Assembly: GCF_000429305.1 (NCBI RefSeq) | Contig: NZ_AUBP01000020.1 | Coordinates: 1 to 64,000, forward strand | Reading direction: 5' to 3' | DNA: 64,000 nt | Source: Desulfovibrio inopinatus DSM 10711 | GTDB taxonomy: Bacteria; Desulfobacterota; Desulfovibrionia; Desulfovibrionales; Desulfovibrionaceae | Shown: one piece after another, positions 1 to 8,195 of the stretch | How positions within the stretch are numbered: the first letter of the stretch is position 1 | Layout of the letters: every line of letters starts with the position of its first letter | Made by a program: the position numbers and the translations under genes | The notes under the pieces: generated by a model | Databases searched by the model: none | Seen by the model: only the letters and a program-made list of their open reading frames with translations | What the model was told of the DNA's origin: nothing

Positions 1-2
1 CC

Positions 3-221
3 CAAAATACGTCAAGAACGTGCCCGAAATGCGGACACACATCAAAAAACAACAGAAAGACTCAAGCGAACTTCGCTTGTGTTGAATGCGACTACACTGC
101 GAATGCAGATTTTGTGGGCGCTTTGAATATTTTGACGGCTGGGCAAGCCGTGTCAGCCTGTGGAGTGGGAAAGGCTCAAGCGCCCACGTTGAAGCAGGAA
201 CCCGCCAAAAGAGCCGTTTAA
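3..221 (+). CDS. tnpB: TnpB (OrfB) RNA-guided nuclease, C-terminal fragment (5' end outside window)
   Basis: The frame starting at base 3 runs open from the window edge to TAA at 219-221 and gives 72 residues. It shows the TnpB zinc ribbon (TCPKCG, then CVEC about 20 residues on) followed by ADFVGALNIL. That matches the third RuvC segment (the D-x-x-x-A-x-N-I pattern), so the last catalytic Asp is present. TnpB proteins are RNA-guided endonucleases carried by IS605-type elements, with Cas12 as descendants. About 300 upstream residues are outside the window. No frameshift is visible in the visible part. Confidence 0.85.
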   Translation, partial: QNTSRTCPKCGHTSKNNRKTQANFACVECDYTANADFVGALNILTAGQAVSACGVGKAQAPTLKQEPAKRAV

Positions 222-229
222 CGACTCTG

Positions 230-267
230 TTTGGAATCCTCGGCCTTCAGGCCGGGGAGGATGTCAA
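230..267 (+). ncRNA. IS605 right-end hairpin, probable 3' end of an omega (reRNA) transcript
   Basis: The stem CCTCGGCC / GGCCGGGG with a TTCA loop lies directly downstream of tnpB. In this family the right-end hairpin serves both as the transposase recognition structure and as the scaffold end of the TnpB guide RNA. The guide would be read from the bases just past the element boundary, which here fall in the 3' end of the Sel1 gene. Assignment rests on position and shape only. Confidence 0.5.
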
Positions 268-917
268 GACGCCAATGCTGCATTGCGGATAGCTTCTGTC
301 TCCACAGGAGGAAGTTCGGCTTCAAGCTGGTTAAGAATCTGCATGGCGACATCTTTGTTTTGCGGTGATGTCGTGGAGTTTTGCCATTTGGTGAACCAGT
401 AATATGCTGCTTTGGGATCGTTGGGGGCGCCTTCACCAAGATAATAAATTACCCCGAGATAATAGGCGGCATCATCAAGGCCGTTTTGGGCCGCCATGGC
501 GAACCAGTTGACCGCCGCGATATAGTCGCGAGGAATGGCGCCTCCGAAATAGGTGAGGAGCCCCAACCTGAATTGCGCATCGCGTTGGCCATTCTTGGCG
601 GCGAGCGTGTACCATTTGATGGCATTCGTGAAGTCACGTTGAGAAAAGAGGGTCACTCCAAGTTGGAATTGTGCTTCGCTATCGCCGTGCCGGGCCTCGT
701 TTTCCAATTTTTCCAAATCGGACAGGGTTCTGTGGCTGGACGTGGGGGAGCAGGAAGCCATGGCAACGGATTGCCGATCCAGCAAGCAGGGGGCATTATC
801 ATCATATCCAACGGGGGCCAAAACTCCCATGGCGACGAGAAAGATACATGTCGTTATGCCGGTGAATGCCGTACTTCGGATGCCGAATCGTGAATGTTGT
901 GCCTTAAACCGTGCCAT
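264..917 (-). CDS. Sel1-like repeat (TPR-like) exported protein
   Basis: 217 residues. An N-terminal hydrophobic stretch (TGITTCIFLVAMGVLAPVG) looks like a signal peptide or membrane anchor. From about residue 65 there are three Sel1-type repeats of about 36 residues with the usual pattern of a size-A-Q-x-x-L-G start and A-x-x-W-x-x-x-A-A end (AQFQLG..AIKWYTLAA, AQFRLG..AVNWFAMAA, AAYYLG). Such repeats form alpha-solenoids that scaffold protein-protein contacts; no enzymatic role is implied. The ATG at 917 is chosen over an upstream GTG because GAGGGG sits 7-8 bases before it. The TGA stop lies in the final bases of the adjoining insertion sequence, so the natural C-terminus may have been altered. 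It lies 45 bp downstream of qmcA on the same strand. Confidence 0.8.
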   Translation of the reverse strand: MARFKAQHSRFGIRSTAFTGITTCIFLVAMGVLAPVGYDDNAPCLLDRQSVAMASCSPTSSHRTLSDLEKLENEARHGDSEAQFQLGVTLFSQRDFTNAIKWYTLAAKNGQRDAQFRLGLLTYFGGAIPRDYIAAVNWFAMAAQNGLDDAAYYLGVIYYLGEGAPNDPKAAYYWFTKWQNSTTSPQNKDVAMQILNQLEAELPPVETEAIRNAALAS

Positions 918-962
918 ACTTTTTCCCCTCACGCTGTATTACGTATCGCGATTGTGGATCGC

Positions 963-1922
963 TTAACCGACAGTGTTGTCCTTTTTGGACACTGAACTCG
1001 TTTTTTCCAAGACAGACATCGCTGTTGCGACCATACCGGCCGTATCCGTCAGGTTGGCGGGAAGAATCATCGTGTTGGTCGTGCTGGCCAGCTTACCAAA
1101 TTCTTCGATATATCGTTCGGCCACACGCAAGTTGGCTGCGGTAATGCCATCTCCCTGAGAAATAGCTTCAGCCACTCTGGCAATGCCACTGGCTGTGGCT
1201 TCCGCCAGAAGTGTGATTTCCTGAGCCTGTCCTTCAGCTTCGTTGATGCGTTTTTGTTTTTCGCCTTCACTCATAGCGATGGCTTCCTGACGCAGGCCTT
1301 CAGCCCGATTGATCCGGGCCTGTTTGTCCCCTTCGGACCGGGCGATTTCGGCGCGTTTTTCCCGCTCAGCTTTCATCTGAGCTTCCATGGAAGCCATGAC
1401 GGTATCGGGCGGAGTGATATCTTTGATTTCATAGCGCAAGACTTTGACGCCCCAGCTTTGAGCGGCTTCATCAACAGCTTTGATGACCTGGTAATTAATC
1501 GCATCGCGTTCTTCAAAGGTCTTATCGAGATCAATTTTGCCAATAGCCGATCGCAAGGAGGTTTGGGCAAGCTGGGTGGCGCCGATCTTGTAATTGTCGA
1601 TGCCATACGCCGATAATTGACTGTCGATGACCTGGAGATAGATCACCCCGTCAATGGCGACACTGACATTGTCGCGGGTAATACAGATTTGTGACGGGAT
1701 ATCCATGACTTCTTCTTTCAAGGAGCGGGCATACGCGACCCGATCAATAAATGGGATGAGTATATGAAAGCCCGCGCCGAGAACATTGTGGAATTTACCC
1801 AATCGTTCGACAACGTATTCTGATTTTTGAGGGACAACGACGGCGGTTTTCACAAACAAGACGACAACAATAACCGCCAAAACGATGAACATGATGATTG
1901 GGCCTTGCAACAGGGCTGTCAT
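963..1922 (-). CDS. qmcA: SPFH/Band 7 (stomatin/paraslipin) membrane protein, QmcA-like
   Basis: 319 residues. One N-terminal membrane segment (about 7-27, IIMFIVLAVIVVVLFVKTAVV) is followed by an SPFH/Band 7 domain with the paraslipin signature ERLGKFHNVLGAGFHILIPF. Then comes the long charged helical region rich in E, K, A and Q (about 180-260, with EGDKQARINRAEG and EGEKQKRINEAEGQAQ). Such proteins form oligomeric scaffolds in the inner membrane and are linked to membrane microdomains and protease control. The ATG overlaps the TGA of the upstream nfeD-like gene in ATGA, which implies translational coupling. Length is typical for bacterial QmcA. Confidence 0.9.
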   Translation of the reverse strand: MTALLQGPIIMFIVLAVIVVVLFVKTAVVVPQKSEYVVERLGKFHNVLGAGFHILIPFIDRVAYARSLKEEVMDIPSQICITRDNVSVAIDGVIYLQVIDSQLSAYGIDNYKIGATQLAQTSLRSAIGKIDLDKTFEERDAINYQVIKAVDEAAQSWGVKVLRYEIKDITPPDTVMASMEAQMKAEREKRAEIARSEGDKQARINRAEGLRQEAIAMSEGEKQKRINEAEGQAQEITLLAEATASGIARVAEAISQGDGITAANLRVAERYIEEFGKLASTTNTMILPANLTDTAGMVATAMSVLEKTSSVSKKDNTVG

Positions 1923-2389
1923 GACAGGGACTCCTCCGTTTGAATGCGTGATGCAGGGGTAACCTCAAGTGTCAGGCTGTCATCCAAACTTTGGCCAAGG
2001 ATGATGGCGTCGTCTCCAGGAACGAGCTGTGTATCGGCGACGGCCTGCCAATAACTTCCTCTGAATTTGACTTCTCCGCGGTGGTGTGGGCCTATCTTTT
2101 TGGTGACCTGGGCGGTTTTTCCCACGATCTCATCAATATAGCGATCTGGTGCCGGTTTGGATACGCCGCTGAATGTCCGCAGAAAGAAGCGACGTAAACC
2201 AAACAAAGCAAGCAAAGAACTCGTAATGAATATCGCTAACTCCACCTCAAGCCCCGTGCTGAAGAGCGCACTGAACAGGGCTGTCGTCCATGCTCCAATG
2301 CCGAAAAAGATGACAATGAATCCCGGCATCATCATTTCGGCAATAAGGAAGGCTGTTCCGACAAGGAACCATATAAGATAATCGCTCAT
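1919..2389 (-). CDS. nfeD: NfeD-family membrane protein
   Basis: 156 residues from the ATG at 2389; an in-frame ATG six codons upstream (2407) lacks a ribosome site. Two or three hydrophobic segments (residues about 4-50, including LVGTAFLIAEMMMPGFIVIF and ELAIFITSSLLALFGLRRFF) are followed by a C-terminal OB-fold-like domain containing the NfeD pattern IVGKTAQVTKKIGPHHRGEV. This is the short, protease-free NfeD (NfeD1b/YbbK-partner) form. NfeD genes are almost always paired with SPFH genes, as here, where the frames overlap by 4 bases. The two proteins probably form one membrane complex. Confidence 0.88.
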   Translation of the reverse strand: MSDYLIWFLVGTAFLIAEMMMPGFIVIFFGIGAWTTALFSALFSTGLEVELAIFITSSLLALFGLRRFFLRTFSGVSKPAPDRYIDEIVGKTAQVTKKIGPHHRGEVKFRGSYWQAVADTQLVPGDDAIILGQSLDDSLTLEVTPASRIQTEESLS

Positions 2390-2429
2390 ATTCTTTTCAT
2401 ACCTCATTTAAAGACAAGAGCAAGAGAAA

Positions 2430-2462
2430 TAACACACCTTTTGTCCTGTCGGAAGGTGTATC
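2430..2462 (-). terminator. Weak hairpin between the LTxxQ-like gene and nfeD
   Basis: On the minus strand ACACCTT (2453-2459) pairs with AAGGTGT (2434-2440) around a 12-base loop and is followed by GTTATTTC. It lies between two same-strand genes. The T-tract is poor, so this may be only a partial terminator or a processing site. Confidence 0.35.
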
Positions 2463-2512
2463 TCAGCTGAAAGACATGAGATTAGCCAGACCGATCATTG
2501 AAGCCGATGACG

Positions 2513-2920
2513 TTATGGTGTTGGCGTATTGTCAAATGACTGCTGGGCTTGGCGTTCCATTTGTTCCACTTTCTGGAGCTGTTCCGGCGTGAGCAGTGGT
2601 GTGATACGTTCATAAGTTTCATTTCGCAAAGACTGTAAATCATTTGCTATTGTGGCGGTATTTTCTCCCGCTTGATAAGCTGTATAAATTTTGTAGGCTT
2701 TGCTCATTTGTTCCGTCATGATCGGAGCCAAAGCGATTTGCTGTTCAAACGTCAGGTTGAGGTCGGCAAGCATCGCGGTGATGGCGTTGATTGTAGCATT
2801 GGCGGCTTGATCAGCGCGATCCGTATCAGGGGCAGCCGAAAAGGCTGTGGAGACGCCGACACTTATGAACAACAAGCAGCCGAAACATACCAACCGAAAT
2901 CGGCGAAAAAATAATCTCAT
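2513..2920 (-). CDS. Small exported protein with an LTxxQ-like (Spy/CpxP-type) helical motif
   Basis: 135 residues from the ATG at 2920, which follows GGAGAG at good spacing; an upstream in-frame start at 2932 is less well placed. The N-terminus is a clear signal peptide (MRLFFRRFR, then a hydrophobic core ending SVGVSTAFSAA). The mature part is helical and charged, with LNLTFEQQIALAPIM near residues 52-66 and LTPEQLQKVEQM near 110-121. Both resemble the LTxxQ repeats of periplasmic Spy/CpxP stress proteins. Family membership is inferred from these short motifs, so it could also be an unrelated helical periplasmic protein. It is the first gene of the minus-strand block 2920-264. Confidence 0.6.
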   Translation of the reverse strand: MRLFFRRFRLVCFGCLLFISVGVSTAFSAAPDTDRADQAANATINAITAMLADLNLTFEQQIALAPIMTEQMSKAYKIYTAYQAGENTATIANDLQSLRNETYERITPLLTPEQLQKVEQMERQAQQSFDNTPTP

Positions 2921-3127
2921 GATACTCTCCATTCTTATATCGCAGGGATTATGATCCGTTGTGGGGTTTGAGTCATGGTAAAAAAAAAATTATTATGCAA
3001 TATAAAATGCAACTTCTGGCTTTGACAAGTCGGTTGATGGACAAAGACGAAGTATCAGAAGCGAATTTGTGCGTATTATAGCCTTAACACGGTGAGAAGA
3101 TAACCAATCATGATCGAGGGCGTCACG

Positions 3128-6100
3128 ATGAAGTCGGTCATTGTGTCGAAAAGATGGAGATGGAATGTGGTTTGGGGAGGGAGTCTGGGTATTCTGACGA
3201 CCACCTCGGCATTCGCAGCGTCTTCTCAAAATGAAGGAGCACATTTCGTCGACATGATATTTTTTCCCGGTTTTTGGCTGGTTACCGGAGTGTGCATTTT
3301 TATTATCGGATTATTCAGTCTTGCCTTGTTTTCTCTCTCCCGCCGCCTCGGCCAAAAACAAAGACAATTTGAAACAACCCTTGAGCGAGTGCCGTTGGGA
3401 GTTCTCTGGTTTGGAATCGAAGGTGATATTCATGATGTCAATGACGCCATGGTTGAAATGATGGGGCATACCTCTCCTCAGAATTTAATTGAAGAGCGTC
3501 ATGGCATTATGCAAAGCCTGTTTGCTTCCATTGATGGATACGCCGTCTTTATGGATATGCTGAAGCAACAGGGACGATTCAGCGGCGCCGATTTGATGTT
3601 GCGACGCAACGATGGCGTTGTTTTACGTATGGAGTGTACGGCATTTGCCGAATCCTCAAAATATTCTTCCACGAGGTTTCAAGGTTTTTTCCGCAATGTG
3701 ACCCTGTATCGGCGCGAACAGAAAAGTCTTGTTGATAACACCAATCGGTTGGAGTTGGCATTGGGAGCAGCCAATGCCGGCATTTGGGACTTTTATCCGG
3801 GAACGGACAAGGCTTCTTTTGATAATCAGTGGTTCATCATGCTGGGTTATCAGCCCGATGTCTTCGAACATACGTTTGATACGTGGATCGATTTGATTCA
3901 TCCTGATGATGTGCATGAAATGACACGGAAGCTGGATGCCTACATCAAGACGTCTGCTTCGGGGGTTTTTGAAACTCGATTTCGCATGAAGGCCGCATCC
4001 GAAACATGGCGATGGGTACTCTGTACAGGGAAAACTGTTGCCTGGGATGATAGCGGAAAGCCAATCCGCATAATCGGGATCAACCTTGATATTCACAAAC
4101 AGACTGTTGCTGAAGAACACATTCGCGTCTCGGAAATGACCTATCGTGAATTGTTCAATGCATTTCAAGATTCCATCCTCTTGCAGGAGCCGGGGACCGG
4201 GATCATTCTTGATGCGAATAAAACGCTTTTAGAACGATTTGCCTATGAGTCGCTTAAGGAGTTGCGGGGAGTTCGATTTGAGGATTTGAGCGCGGGGATG
4301 CCTCCTTATGGTCGTGCAGAGGTCGAAGCGTTATTGCAGTACACCCAACTGGAAGGTCCGCAGCATGTCGAGTGGCTCGTTCGAACACGCCACGGTGACT
4401 TCTTTTGGGCTGAGGTCAAAACCAAGATCGTTACTCTACTCGGCGAACGCCGAATTTTGGTTCATCTGCGCGATATCAGTGAAAAGAAACAAGCCGAGGT
4501 TGCACTTCGTGAGTCCGAAGGGCTGTTTCGGGCAATGTTCGACCAGACTGTCCAATATATGGGACTGCTGGGCGTCAAAGGGCGTATACTCAAAGTCAAC
4601 CGGGCTCTGCTTGAGTTAGCCGGAGTAAGAGCCCAAGATGTGATAGGGTTGCCTTTTGCGGTTGCTCCGTGGGTTCAGCAGACCAGTGAAAGCCAGGAAT
4701 TTATTGATAGAGCTATTCATGAAGCCAGTGAAGGGATCGTCGTTCAACGTGAAATCATTTTCGTCGACCAGCATGACCAACAACACATTGTGGATTTTTC
4801 ACTCGCTCCATTTCGTGGCGATACCGGGAATATTGTTTCTCTTATTGCCGAAGGCCGCGATATGACGGATCTGCGCAATGCATTGCAGGCTCTTAACGTC
4901 AATCGTAAACAGCTTGAGATGACTCTGGAAGCTGTGAATGCTGGTATTTTTGAGCTGTATCCCGAAAGCGACACCATTGAATGGACAAGGGGATGGCGAA
5001 CGGCTCTTGGATATGACGAACAGGAAATTGGTGCCGACTTGGCACACTGGAATTACTTGGTGCATCCCGAAGATCGCGTTCGGGTCGTGAATCATTTCTT
5101 TAATGCCGTATCGTCCGCATCTCCTGGGGAGATATTTGAAATAGAATATCGCCTTCAGTGTAAAGATGGTCATTATATGTGGGTGAAAACGAAAGCCTTG
5201 AGTTCCTCCTTCAATCTTCAAGGAGACGTTGTGCAGGTGCAGGGCATTACGTACGATATCCAACAAGATAAGGAAGTCCAGGCACGTCTCAGGGCATCGG
5301 AGAAAAAATACAAGGAAATTTTCAATGCCGGAGCAGAGGCCATTGGTGTTATCGATCCCAACAACTTTTCGATTGCCGAAGCCAACTCCGCTTTTATCGA
5401 CATGTTCAACCTCACGGTACATACGCTCTATAATCAGCACATAACCGATTTGTTCGCCGTCGCTGCCGATGGAACGTGTCCTCCTGTGGATGCGCTGGAG
5501 CAGAGTCATGAAGGTGGCACTCTATCTTTTCAAGGTCAGGGGAAAACTGCAGAGAAGACATTTCTCGTTGAAGGAACCGTCAAAACCGTCGCCCTGGACG
5601 GAAAGCTTCAGTTTTTGCTTGTGGTGCGCGATGTCACGGAACGACGGCGTCTTCAAGAGATCATGATCCAATCGGAAAAAATGCTTTCAGTTGGTGGTTT
5701 GGCTGCTGGAATGGCGCATGAGATCAACAATCCGCTCGGCGTCATTTTGCAAAGCATTCAGAACGTCATTCGTCGATCGAAGCCCGGAACAAAAGTTGGT
5801 GATCAGGCTGCCAGTGCATGTGGGCTTGATTTCGATACACTCCGTTGCTTTCTCAATTCAACTGGTATTGATGAAACCTATGAGGATATTCGAGGAGCGG
5901 GAGTGCGAGCCGCAAAGATTGTTGAAGATATGCTCTCGTTTAGCCGGAAGACAGATTCGACGTTGAACAAATGTTCTCTTCTGGAAATCACTCAGCGAGC
6001 CATTAATCTGGCGAAAGCCGACTATAATTTAAGAAAGAAATATGATTTCAAGAATATTGATTTACAAATTGATCACGAAGATGATCTTCCAAACATTCCG

Positions 6101-6508
6101 TGTCTTGAAAATGAAATCGAACAAGTCATTTTGAATCTCCTTCGGAATGCTGCTCATGCATTAGCTGAGTCGGGGCCTGAGCATCCGAGCATTCATATAA
6201 CGATTCGACAGAATAACGATGAGATTGAGCTCCAGGTGTGTGATAATGGGCCAGGCATGTACAAGGATGTGGCTCGACGAATTTTTGAGCCGTTTTTTAC
6301 AACTAAAGAGGCCGGAACAGGCACGGGACTCGGGCTGTCGGTCTCGTATTTTATTGTGACGGAACGACATGGAGGACACCTCTCCGTTACGACCGAACCG
6401 GGAGAAGGGAGCTGTTTTCTTATGTCTCTTCCGATATCGCGAGAAACTCGTCGGGACATGAATGGCGCCATCTCTCATCTCACGACGAATGAAGAAAAGC
6501 CCGTTTAA
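3128..6508 (+). CDS. Membrane-anchored multi-PAS sensor histidine kinase
   Basis: 1126 residues. Two hydrophobic segments near residues 10-30 and 42-65 anchor it in the membrane. About six PAS/PAC modules follow (roughly 75-830), including PAS_3-type units with LIHPDDV and LVHPEDRV. The kinase core is HisKA with the phosphoacceptor His in GMAHEINNPLG (codon 5717-5719, residue 864), then HATPase_c with N box NLLRNAAHAL, G1 DNGPGM and G2 GTGTGLGLS. This is a class I, NtrB-like core, often paired with NtrC-type regulators, but no partner gene is adjacent. The ATG at 3128 has GAGGG in front; the ATG at 3110 is an alternative adding six residues. An insertion of about 40 residues lies between the H box and the N box. 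The ligand cannot be predicted. Confidence 0.9.
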   Translation: MKSVIVSKRWRWNVVWGGSLGILTTTSAFAASSQNEGAHFVDMIFFPGFWLVTGVCIFIIGLFSLALFSLSRRLGQKQRQFETTLERVPLGVLWFGIEGDIHDVNDAMVEMMGHTSPQNLIEERHGIMQSLFASIDGYAVFMDMLKQQGRFSGADLMLRRNDGVVLRMECTAFAESSKYSSTRFQGFFRNVTLYRREQKSLVDNTNRLELALGAANAGIWDFYPGTDKASFDNQWFIMLGYQPDVFEHTFDTWIDLIHPDDVHEMTRKLDAYIKTSASGVFETRFRMKAASETWRWVLCTGKTVAWDDSGKPIRIIGINLDIHKQTVAEEHIRVSEMTYRELFNAFQDSILLQEPGTGIILDANKTLLERFAYESLKELRGVRFEDLSAGMPPYGRAEVEALLQYTQLEGPQHVEWLVRTRHGDFFWAEVKTKIVTLLGERRILVHLRDISEKKQAEVALRESEGLFRAMFDQTVQYMGLLGVKGRILKVNRALLELAGVRAQDVIGLPFAVAPWVQQTSESQEFIDRAIHEASEGIVVQREIIFVDQHDQQHIVDFSLAPFRGDTGNIVSLIAEGRDMTDLRNALQALNVNRKQLEMTLEAVNAGIFELYPESDTIEWTRGWRTALGYDEQEIGADLAHWNYLVHPEDRVRVVNHFFNAVSSASPGEIFEIEYRLQCKDGHYMWVKTKALSSSFNLQGDVVQVQGITYDIQQDKEVQARLRASEKKYKEIFNAGAEAIGVIDPNNFSIAEANSAFIDMFNLTVHTLYNQHITDLFAVAADGTCPPVDALEQSHEGGTLSFQGQGKTAEKTFLVEGTVKTVALDGKLQFLLVVRDVTERRRLQEIMIQSEKMLSVGGLAAGMAHEINNPLGVILQSIQNVIRRSKPGTKVGDQAASACGLDFDTLRCFLNSTGIDETYEDIRGAGVRAAKIVEDMLSFSRKTDSTLNKCSLLEITQRAINLAKADYNLRKKYDFKNIDLQIDHEDDLPNIPCLENEIEQVILNLLRNAAHALAESGPEHPSIHITIRQNNDEIELQVCDNGPGMYKDVARRIFEPFFTTKEAGTGTGLGLSVSYFIVTERHGGHLSVTTEPGEGSCFLMSLPISRETRRDMNGAISHLTTNEEKPV

Positions 6509-6694
6509 GTTTTTTTCTCTGGCAGCATGGTATCTCGTGACGTCATCAACAAACAGACCGTGATACATTCTTCGATTGCTTTGTCATCAGATGGAGCCAT
6601 CTCCGCCACCAGATCGTAGAGTACGGAACCATAGACGAGAAGCGAGGACTCTTTCGATATAGAGCGTTTTTTAGTGAAAAGGAAGAATGCCTCC

Positions 6695-6752
6695 GGCGGA
6701 TTAAGAAACTTTTTGGAAAAAGTTTCTTAATAATCTTCAAAAACTTTAAATG
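6695..6752 (-). repeat. Dispersed hairpin element (perfect 14-bp inverted repeat)
   Basis: Bases 6701-6714 (TTAAGAAACTTTTT) and 6717-6730 are perfect inverted copies separated by GG. On the minus strand the hairpin is preceded by AAAGTTTTTGAAGA. A similar lead, AAAGTCTTTGGAAA, precedes another long hairpin at 29573-29612. The two look like members of a family of intergenic stem-loops of the kind seen between genes in Desulfovibrio; whether they terminate transcription or are REP-like is not known from this window. Confidence 0.55.
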
Positions 6753-6864
6753 GTTACAGTACGACTTGAAATGAACGGTATATCTGTCGGAATTTCAAGT
6801 TGTTCAACATAAACGATAACCGCTCTAGATGATGGCGGTTTTTGTTAAACCCGCTGGTTGTGAA

Positions 6865-6896
6865 GAAAAAAACCGACGTATCACCAGATACGTCGG
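6865..6896 (-). terminator. Intrinsic terminator of the PHP/amphi-Trp/PhoU/HprK operon
   Basis: CCGACGTATC (6873-6882) and GATACGTCGG (6887-6896) form a perfect 10-bp stem with a 4-base loop. On the minus strand the stem is followed by seven T residues. It lies about 85 bases past the stop of the HprK-related gene, the last gene of the operon. Confidence 0.85.
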
Positions 6897-6980
6897 CTGA
6901 GTTGTTTATTGCATCCGTCGTTAGCTTAGAGTTTCCATATGGATCGACACGGAGCTCAGTCATGGGATTGAGACATTGTA

Positions 6981-8174
6981 TTACACATCTTCATCAATAC
7001 GGTCGGTAGCAGGTTCCGGTTGCGGTTGTTTTTCTCTCAGAGTCTTGGCTTTGAGGACAAGATCGTCACGGAGTTCTTTTGCGGCACTGACGAAATCGAT
7101 ACCACCGGTGATTTCATATACCGGAGTATTTTGAAGAACCTCCAAATAGTCTTCCGGTGTAAAAAAGTCGGTGTCAGGCAGATTTTGTCCATCTTGCTCA
7201 ATGAATATGCCCGGCTGCTTGATAAATGCCTGGAGCAGGTGGGGTTTTTCTTCAAGATTGACCGGAACGATTTTCGCGGGGGCATCGATACGATCCCAGG
7301 TAAGAATGCCCACAGCGGAGAGGTTGGCTGCAAGGCGCTGACGTCCGTGTCCAAAACAGGATTCAATGGACGCATCATACTTTTGTTCAAGCGTCCAAAG
7401 TTCGTTTTCGGGGACAGCTTTGAAGCGAATAAACTCTTCGGGAGTCAAAAGCCGATGGAGATGCTCATTATGAAGGATGGTACCCGGGTTGACGCGCGGT
7501 AATTTCGTCGAGCCAAAGAGGTACGGCCCATCGTCTGCCGTCGTGATAACGGCTCGGTCGTTGCTGATAAAGTCGACATCATCGTCGTGCATCATGGTCA
7601 AGGCGAGGCTTGACTTCCCTCGACCGGCCAGGCCGGCAAGCATGAGACCTGCTTGGTCTACGGCAACGGCAGACGCATGACACAACACGCCACCCAGGCC
7701 AATTTTTGCGTTGAGAAAACGAAAGTTGAGAAAGTTGACGATTTGATCCCAGTTATCAAGACACGGCCCAGCCGCGATATTGTACTTGGCACTGACGAAA
7801 AACGTCATATCTGTTCGAGTTTTATGTACAATGCGGCTATAAAGGAATCGTACCCACTCTTCCTTGACCTCTTTCCCAGGATCAGGTCGACGCGGAGTGT
7901 ACTTGAGACCGAGCCGGACCGGTACGGATTCCACGGCCGCCAAATGGAGCAATGGCGTACGGTCATCATCACGCATAAACGGATGGAGATAGTCGGCCAA
8001 CTTGGCAAGCAGTGTTGCATTGTTTGTACTGATGGCTGCAGGCAGACCGCCCAAATCAAGGTCAAGTTGGAGCGGCAAGGGCGTCGAGGCCAAAAGGCCA
8101 TCGGCCAGACGGTTGAACGTCTCCTGTGTCAGGGCCTTGGGGATGGGAAACTCTGCTGAACTATCGGGCGACAT
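6981..8174 (-). CDS. HprK-related kinase B
   Basis: 397 residues. The centre contains a P-loop, GLAGRGKSSLALTMM (about residues 180-194), followed by FISNDRAVI. This is the arrangement of the HPr kinase/phosphorylase fold, where the Walker A loop is G-x-x-G-x-GKS and a Ser/Asn-Asp motif follows. The protein lacks the N-terminal domain layout of true HprK, and no HPr or PTS gene is near, so the substrate is unknown. I recognise it as the HprK-related kinase B family, known from conserved gene cassettes in deltaproteobacteria. The ATG at 8174 has CGGAG just upstream. It is the last gene of a four-gene operon, 21 bp after the PhoU-kinase fusion. A kinase beside a PhoU-type protein suggests phosphorylation-based regulation, which is inference. 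Confidence 0.75.
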   Translation of the reverse strand: MSPDSSAEFPIPKALTQETFNRLADGLLASTPLPLQLDLDLGGLPAAISTNNATLLAKLADYLHPFMRDDDRTPLLHLAAVESVPVRLGLKYTPRRPDPGKEVKEEWVRFLYSRIVHKTRTDMTFFVSAKYNIAAGPCLDNWDQIVNFLNFRFLNAKIGLGGVLCHASAVAVDQAGLMLAGLAGRGKSSLALTMMHDDDVDFISNDRAVITTADDGPYLFGSTKLPRVNPGTILHNEHLHRLLTPEEFIRFKAVPENELWTLEQKYDASIESCFGHGRQRLAANLSAVGILTWDRIDAPAKIVPVNLEEKPHLLQAFIKQPGIFIEQDGQNLPDTDFFTPEDYLEVLQNTPVYEITGGIDFVSAAKELRDDLVLKAKTLREKQPQPEPATDRIDEDV

Positions 8175-8195
8175 GGGGGCTCCGGGTGTCGAAGG

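Larger units (their letters stand above)
1..267 (+). mobile_element. Right end of an IS200/IS605-family insertion sequence
   Basis: The window opens inside an insertion sequence. It carries the C-terminal part of a TnpB protein, followed about 17 bases after the stop by a hairpin of 8 base pairs (238-245 with 250-257, loop TTCA) and the sequence GGAGGATGTCAA. Subterminal imperfect hairpins of this kind, close after tnpB, are typical right ends of IS200/IS605 elements and also form the 3' part of the omega RNA that guides TnpB. The element probably ends near 267. The left end and any tnpA lie outside the window, so it cannot be told whether the element is complete or mobile. Confidence 0.8.
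6509..6980. other. Intergenic region between convergent genes
   Basis: This 470-base stretch separates the multi-PAS kinase from the HprK operon. It contains a minus-strand terminator (6865-6896) and a perfect 14-bp inverted repeat (6701-6730). On the minus strand the frame ending in TAA at 6507-6505 reads like coding sequence for about 60 codons up to the inverted repeat but has no credible start codon. That could be a gene remnant. Confidence 0.5.

Noticed and set aside
6754-6963. 69-codon minus-strand frame before the HprK gene end
   Set aside because: It contains the operon's intrinsic terminator stem and its T-tract, so it is non-coding.
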